DNA from: CAIMUM01 sp034429715 | Lineage (GTDB): Bacteria > Chloroflexota > Dehalococcoidia > GIF9 > UBA5629 | Assembly (NCBI GenBank): GCA_034429715.1 | Contig: DAOUFR010000014.1 | Span: 1 to 16,899 of the forward strand | Reading direction: 5' to 3' | DNA length: 16,899 nt | Shown: piece after piece, positions 12,981-16,899 of the stretch | Layout of the letters: every line of letters begins with the position of its first letter | Position numbering within the stretch: position 1 is the first letter of the stretch | Program-made: the position numbers and the translations under genes | The notes under the pieces: generated by a model | What the model was told of the DNA's origin: nothing | Seen by the model: the letters and a program-made list of their open reading frames with translations, nothing else | Database searches by the model: none

Positions 12981-14945
12981 ATGCAGCAAATGTACTCTTG
13001 TCCAAACTGCAGAGCGCTCATCCAGTATGGCCAGCCATATTGCAGCAACTGCGGTATGACCTTTAATTGGCCTCCTCCGCAACCGCCTCCTTACCCATAC
13101 CCCAACCAGCAATATATGTACGGCAATCAGGGGGCCTTGCCGCCCGGGAAAAGCTCAATGGGCGGTTTTGTGTGGATAATAGTGATACTACTGATTATCG
13201 GAGGAACGATCGGCGGATTCGCTTACGCTACAAACGGGGCCGTCTTCACCTGGTTCACACCACCCTCCGTAACATCCTTCGACGCCAGTCCCAAATCCGT
13301 CACATCGGGAGGGGCGGCAACATTAAGCTGGGCTGTTACGAGGGCTCAATCGGTCTCCATCAGCCCTGATATCGGGACCGTGTCATCCAGCGGCTCGCAG
13401 ACGGTGAATCCCGGCAAAACAACCGAGTATACCCTGACCGCCTCCAATTTATCCGGCTCCTCCCGTGCCTGGGCCACCGTTACAGTTAAGGTTCCAAGCA
13501 AGCCGGCTATCAGCAGCTTCAATTCCAATCCGGGCACTATCACCGCCGGGCAGTCGGCCACGTTATCATGGAATGTTACAGGGTCAACCTTGGTTTCCAT
13601 CAGTCCCGGAATAGGCGCCGTATCACCCAGCGGCTCAAAGACAGTGACACCCTCCGAGACAACCAGCTACACGATTACCGCTGTCAACGACGCCGGCTCA
13701 TCGACAACAACAGCCACAGTTACGGTAAATCCGTCCGGACCACCGACGATCGCCAGTTTTACAGCCAGCCCGGCCTCTATCACCTCCGGCAGCAGTTCGA
13801 CGCTGTCTTGGACCGTCAGCGGCGCAACCTCGGTTTCCATTAACCAGGGAGTGGGCACAGTATCGACTTCCGGAACCAGGTCGGTATCGCCCTCCACCAC
13901 GACCACCTACACCCTCACAGCCGGCAACAGCGCCGGCAACTCCACCGCGACGGCTGCGGTCACGGTCACAGCGGCGGGCATACCCGTAATAACCATATTC
14001 ACCGCCAGCCCGTCATCAATCGCCGCGGGAGACAACATGACGCTGTCATGGACCGTAACAGGGGCGACAACGATCAATATCTCGCCAAGTGTCGGAACAG
14101 TATCGGCAACAGGAACGCGCACTCTGAACCCCGCTACGACCACCACCTATACGCTTACCGCCACCAACACCAACGGACCTGCGACCGCGACAGCGACGGT
14201 GACGGTGGCTTCGGAAGGCCCGCCGGTAATCAGCTCGTTTTACGCATCTCCCGTCACCGTTTCCTCCGGGGCGTATTCGACACTGCACTGGACTGTTGCG
14301 GATGCGACGGAGGTATCCATTACCCCCGGCATCGGCGTCGTATCTTCCACCGGATTAGAGACGGTAACGCCTTTATCCACAACCACCTATGTACTAACCG
14401 CCTTTAACAGCCACGGCACAATCACGGCGACGGCTGCTGTCACAGTGGCCCCGGCAGGTTATCCCGTGATCAACTCCTTCAATGCCGGCCTGGCCTCGGT
14501 CGCGTCAGGACAATCGACAACATTATCCTGGACCGTCACCGGTGCGAGCACCGTCTCCATCAACCAGGGCATCGGCGCCGTTTCGACCTCGGGTTCCAGG
14601 ACAATAACTCCCGCCGCCACCACCACCTACACAATTACCGCAACCAACAGCTCCGGCTCTGTGACTGCTTCAACTACTGTCACTGTAACGACAACCTCAG
14701 GTACGCCTCCGGTAATAAATTCGTTCACAGCTTCGCCGACTACTATCATTTCAGCCGGAGGATCATCGCTACTGAACTGGGCCATAACGGGAGCAACTTC
14801 CATCTCCATCGAACCCGATATAGGCGAGCTGTCATCGTGGGGCTATCAGGACGTATACCCCACGGAGACCACGACTTATACCCTGACCGCCTTCAACAGC
14901 GCCGGCTCCGATACGGCTACGGTGACTGTGACGGTGAATCCCTAA
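12981..14945 (+). CDS. Zinc-ribbon, single-pass membrane protein with seven Ig-like repeats
   Basis: 654 residues. It starts MQQMYSC with zinc ribbon C7/C10/C21/C24 (CPNC...CSNCG). A short Pro/Tyr linker follows (NWPPPQPPPYPYPNQQY). A membrane helix lies at about 63-82 (FVWIIVILLIIGGTIGGFAY). Residues 94-654 are seven Ig-like repeats of about 80 residues, closer to one another than those of the divergent paralogue. The consensus is like SF-ASP-SI-SG-TLSWTVTGATSVSI, then GIGTVS-SG, TTTYTLTA-NSAGS, TATVTV. They are very rich in Thr/Ser and almost free of Cys, typical of extracellular stalks. The first 14 coding bases are identical to those of the 12754 gene, supporting duplication in inverted orientation. 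The ribosome site is weak. Function unknown; a surface stalk or adhesin-like role is inferred. Confidence 0.9.
   Translation: MQQMYSCPNCRALIQYGQPYCSNCGMTFNWPPPQPPPYPYPNQQYMYGNQGALPPGKSSMGGFVWIIVILLIIGGTIGGFAYATNGAVFTWFTPPSVTSFDASPKSVTSGGAATLSWAVTRAQSVSISPDIGTVSSSGSQTVNPGKTTEYTLTASNLSGSSRAWATVTVKVPSKPAISSFNSNPGTITAGQSATLSWNVTGSTLVSISPGIGAVSPSGSKTVTPSETTSYTITAVNDAGSSTTTATVTVNPSGPPTIASFTASPASITSGSSSTLSWTVSGATSVSINQGVGTVSTSGTRSVSPSTTTTYTLTAGNSAGNSTATAAVTVTAAGIPVITIFTASPSSIAAGDNMTLSWTVTGATTINISPSVGTVSATGTRTLNPATTTTYTLTATNTNGPATATATVTVASEGPPVISSFYASPVTVSSGAYSTLHWTVADATEVSITPGIGVVSSTGLETVTPLSTTTYVLTAFNSHGTITATAAVTVAPAGYPVINSFNAGLASVASGQSTTLSWTVTGASTVSINQGIGAVSTSGSRTITPAATTTYTITATNSSGSVTASTTVTVTTTSGTPPVINSFTASPTTIISAGGSSLLNWAITGATSISIEPDIGELSSWGYQDVYPTETTTYTLTAFNSAGSDTATVTVTVNP
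13260..14942 (+). repeat. Seven tandem Ig-like repeat units (about 240 bp each)
   Basis: The units begin at PPSVTSFDASP, KPAISSFNSNP, PPTIASFTASP, IPVITIFTASP, PPVISSFYASP, YPVINSFNAGL and PPVINSFTASP. Recurrent DNA blocks include CTGTC(A/T)TGGACCGT and ACCACCTA(C/T)AC(G/C)CT. Units 3, 4 and 6 look most alike, suggesting more recent copying in the middle. Confidence 0.88.
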
Positions 14946-14992
14946 TTTCATAATGAGATTGTATTAACAGCTGTATTTATGACGTGCGAAAT

Positions 14993-15391
14993 ATGAAAAC
15001 CTTTCTAAAAATACTCGCATGGCTCGGCCTTGGTCTCGTCATACCAGGCCTATTCTGCTCATTTTCCGCTTCTTACAATGATCTGGTTTATCCCGGGATG
15101 ACTAGCTCAGGTGTGGGATATTTCGTTGCGCTGTGCTTCGGAGCTGTGGGGGTCCTGCTTACCATGGTTGGCGGGCTTATTGCAAAGCCGCGTTTTTTAA
15201 AGATCACCTGTATTATCATTGGAGTCGTATACATAATCTCATTCTACGGTCTGTTCATTGTAATGCTGGACAACCGATGGATTGAAAGGGAGGGCATCGC
15301 TCAAGCGATATCCGGCTTGATATTAAGTCTCCTTCCAGGAATCATACTCATAATAGAGGGAATAATCTTATGGAAACAGAGTATCAAATAG
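14993..15391 (+). CDS. Four-helix membrane protein, unknown function
   Basis: 132 residues from ATG 14993; a GTG at 14984 in frame would add three residues. Hydrophobic segments are at about 5-26 (ILAWLGLGLVIPGLFCSF), 42-64 (GYFVALCFGAVGVLLTMVGGL), 69-92 (ITCIIIGVVYIISFYGLFIVML) and 104-128 (ISGLILSLLPGIILIIEGIILW). There is almost no soluble part. No family is recognised. The gene begins 47 nt after the seven-repeat gene on the same strand and may be cotranscribed with it, but no ribosome site is visible. Confidence 0.6.
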   Translation: MKTFLKILAWLGLGLVIPGLFCSFSASYNDLVYPGMTSSGVGYFVALCFGAVGVLLTMVGGLIAKPRFLKITCIIIGVVYIISFYGLFIVMLDNRWIEREGIAQAISGLILSLLPGIILIIEGIILWKQSIK

Positions 15392-15402
15392 AGGAGGTTT
15401 AG

Positions 15403-15450
15403 ATGAAGCCGATTGGTCCTTTGATGGCGGAGGACCGTGGAAGAGCTTGA
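15403..15450 (+). pseudogene. Possible hemerythrin gene remnant (15 codons)
   Basis: A strong ribosome site (GAGGAGG, 15391-15397) precedes ATG 15403, which encodes MKPIGPLMAEDRGRA and stops at 15448-15450. The start resembles the MxPIGPLMIEHRxIE opening of bacterial hemerythrin-like (HHE) proteins. A second frame continues VEELEQRKS before also stopping. No His/Glu iron-ligand helices follow, so this would be a decayed 5' end. The match rests on about 10 residues and is weak. Confidence 0.25.
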
Positions 15451-15518
15451 GCAGAGAAAGTCCTAACCGCCGGCAAACGGATCAGGACAGGATGTCTAAA
15501 TCCCTCCAGAGAGAGTGC

Positions 15519-16124
15519 TCACCGGCTCGGGTTTTCAGGTCCCCGTCCCAGATACTCAGCAAGAAAAGCCGTCACGGCCTGCGGATCGTACTTATCGAGC
15601 TTGAGCATTTTGTCCCAGGCGGTCAGTATGAAAGGATTAGCAAAATCCGCGTCAGGGACCGCTACGATTCCCGTTTCGGGATTGCTGTTTGCCTGGACGA
15701 AAGCCCTCAGGCTCTTTTCGACATCGGGCGTTAGTTGAGCGGGGTTATAGTAGATGACGACTGAGCCATGCTCCAGGCTATGCACAAGATACCCGAAAGC
15801 CGGCCGTTGAGTATAAAATCCCGGGGCAGTGGGATCGGGAAAATGCGGCCCTGACGTCGGAGGCATGGTTTTATATTCGACCGGGTGGTCCGGCCAGATA
15901 TGTTCACGGCCTTCATCAGGAGGGGAAATAACATTCGCCAGTAAAGTAGCATCACCATGCGCCGGCAGCTTTAATACTTCTAATCCAGGCTGAGCGGCAG
16001 GTACACTGCCCTGGCAGGACAATGCTGAACCCGCGCCGGTTGCAAGAACCACTAAGACCAGGCAAATAGTGAGATGCGACCATGTATGCCGGATGCCGGT
16101 TTGCAGTTTAAGCGATTTCGTCAT
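15519..16124 (-). CDS. DUF3105 family exported protein or lipoprotein
   Basis: 201 residues from ATG at 16122-16124, which has GGGAGGT 4 nt upstream; a TTG at 16140-16142 extends the frame but precedes the ribosome site. The signal region is SHLTICLVLVVLATGAGSALSC, with C37 a possible lipid site. The family core is clear: PPTSGPHF at 88-95, then GFYTQRP, LVHSLEHGSVVIYYNP at 113-128 and later IVAVPD and LTAWDKML. The conserved His and Glu (H94, H115, E118, H119) suggest metal binding. The family function is not established. It is common in Actinobacteria and Chloroflexi. It stands alone on the minus strand. Confidence 0.88.
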   Translation of the reverse strand: MTKSLKLQTGIRHTWSHLTICLVLVVLATGAGSALSCQGSVPAAQPGLEVLKLPAHGDATLLANVISPPDEGREHIWPDHPVEYKTMPPTSGPHFPDPTAPGFYTQRPAFGYLVHSLEHGSVVIYYNPAQLTPDVEKSLRAFVQANSNPETGIVAVPDADFANPFILTAWDKMLKLDKYDPQAVTAFLAEYLGRGPENPSR

Positions 16125-16245
16125 GACTACCTCCCTGTTCAAGATACGCCCCGTTTAAGACTGTAATCCAATAATGCCCGCTGGTCAAAATCAATCCTTG
16201 ATCGGTTCATCATGCCACCGCTGGTAAGGCCGCCTGCGCAAAGAC

Positions 16246-16251
16246 TATAAT
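16246..16251 (+). promoter_or_regulatory. TATAAT box giving a probably leaderless transcript
   Basis: A perfect TATAAT 7 nt before the ATG at 16259, with no ribosome site between. No convincing -35 was found. Confidence 0.4.
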
Positions 16252-16258
16252 ACCGGCT

Positions 16259-16519
16259 ATGAAAGGGGCCTGGTACGTTTATATAGTTGAGTGCAGTGAC
16301 GGGACTCTTTATACAGGCATAAGTAATAATATTGATAAGCGTATCAGAGACCACAATTCGGGGCTCGGCTCTAAGTACACCAAAGGGAGGAGGCCTGTTA
16401 AATTGCTCAGGAAGTGGGATTGTGCCGACAAGTCAGATGCATCTAAAATGGAGTATAGAATCAAGGGACTCACCAGAGAAAATAAGCTACGGGCAATCAT
16501 CGGAGTGGAACCTGCGTAA
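16259..16519 (+). CDS. GIY-YIG nuclease family protein (UPF0213/YhbQ-like)
   Basis: 86 residues, the usual length of the stand-alone family. YVYIVECSDGTLYTGIS carries the YI-V and YTGI halves of the GIY-YIG motif. The catalytic Arg lies in DKRIRDHNSG and the metal-binding Glu in KMEYRIKGL, followed by the family helix TRENKLRAI. Related proteins have been described as structure-selective DNA nucleases. The role here is unproven. The ATG is only 7 nt after TATAAT, so the mRNA is probably leaderless. Its stop TAA overlaps the ribosome site of the TRAP receptor gene, so the two may be cotranscribed. Confidence 0.9.
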   Translation: MKGAWYVYIVECSDGTLYTGISNNIDKRIRDHNSGLGSKYTKGRRPVKLLRKWDCADKSDASKMEYRIKGLTRENKLRAIIGVEPA

Positions 16520-16532
16520 GGAGAAAGAGAAC

Positions 16533-16899
16533 ATGTTTAACTTGAAGGCTGGTCTATACATCTTATTGGCGGGTTTAGCACTCACACTGTGCGTTTGCTC
16601 TCCGGTAGCAGTATCTGATATACCGGCTCGTAACTGGAAAATGAGCGTTGTGACCAACGAAGATTCAGCCTGGACCAGGGGAGCGCAGATGTTCGCCGAC
16701 CTGGTCAAACAACGCAGCAGCGGCCGGATACAGATAACCGTCTACCCCAATGCCGAGCTGGCGGGCGGCAACCAGGTAAACGAACTGACAATGCTGCGGG
16801 ACGGCAATATCAATTTTACCTACCACTCCAATCTGCTTTATTCCAATCTCGACCAGTCATTCGCGGCCATCTCCATGCCCTGGCTGTTCACGGACTATG
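16533..16899 (+). CDS. TRAP transporter solute receptor (DctP family), N-terminal part
   Basis: 122 codons before the window ends; the family is usually 320-350 residues. ATG 16533 is preceded by AAGGAGA (16518-16524) with 8-nt spacing, overlapping the previous stop. The signal peptide YILLAGLALTLCVCSPVAV is followed by the DctP pattern: WKMSVVTNEDSAWTRGAQMFADLV, SSGRIQITVYPNAELAGGN, ELTMLRDGNINF, and AAISMPWLFTDY. These proteins bind organic acids outside the membrane and hand them to DctQM permeases, which would be expected past 16899. The substrate cannot be told from this part. Confidence 0.92.
   Translation, partial: MFNLKAGLYILLAGLALTLCVCSPVAVSDIPARNWKMSVVTNEDSAWTRGAQMFADLVKQRSSGRIQITVYPNAELAGGNQVNELTMLRDGNINFTYHSNLLYSNLDQSFAAISMPWLFTDY

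Noticed and set aside
13260..14942. 240-bp repeats as a possible mobile or non-coding satellite
   Set aside because: The repeats are in frame, diverged at third positions and encode regular Ig-like domains.
15447..15734. Plus-strand frame of 95 codons
   Set aside because: Mostly antisense to the DUF3105 gene; Arg/Ser-rich product without features.
16125..16142. TTG start extending the DUF3105 frame
   Set aside because: The ribosome site GGGAGGT lies inside this stretch and points to ATG 16124.

Overview
The window reads as a chromosomal segment of a mid-GC bacterium, most likely an uncultured Chloroflexota of the Dehalococcoidia type. This is inferred from the gene mix (DegV, DUF3105 lipoprotein, stand-alone divergent ferredoxin, TRAP solute receptor, many small zinc-ribbon proteins). 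No rRNA or tRNA gene, CRISPR array, insertion sequence or integrase was seen.

Layout. 1-528 is the C-terminal end of a secreted protein with a lamin-tail-like domain. 667-3021 holds three zinc-ribbon proteins: two have a zinc ribbon, a Pro/Tyr/Gln-rich linker, one membrane helix and a fibronectin-like domain; the third is three zinc ribbons only. 3073-5590 holds exonuclease III, a small unknown protein, a 28-residue hydrophobic peptide behind a structured leader, and a ketopantoate reductase-family enzyme. 5598-7146 holds a small exported protein on the minus strand, a divergent ferredoxin and a membrane protein. 7222-10183 holds a DegV protein and a three-PAS HD-GYP phosphodiesterase. 10325-14945 holds a mini zinc ribbon, a coiled-coil lipoprotein, and two head-to-head genes for zinc-ribbon membrane proteins with 5 and 7 tandem Ig-like domains. 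15000-16899 holds a four-helix membrane protein, a DUF3105 lipoprotein, a GIY-YIG protein and the start of a TRAP-type receptor.

The strongest theme is a family of six proteins whose first zinc-ribbon cysteines always fall at residues 7/10/21/24 (shifted by one in one member). Four of them continue into a low-complexity linker, a single membrane helix and an outward-facing beta-sandwich region. This looks like an envelope or surface system tethered to a cytoplasmic zinc ribbon. Its function is unknown to me.

Regulation is a second theme. Several start codons lie 6-10 nt after a -10-like hexamer (probable leaderless transcripts). Two small envelope genes have leaders in which the start codon or the Shine-Dalgarno sequence can be paired: the peptide at 4380 and the lipoprotein starting at 11036.
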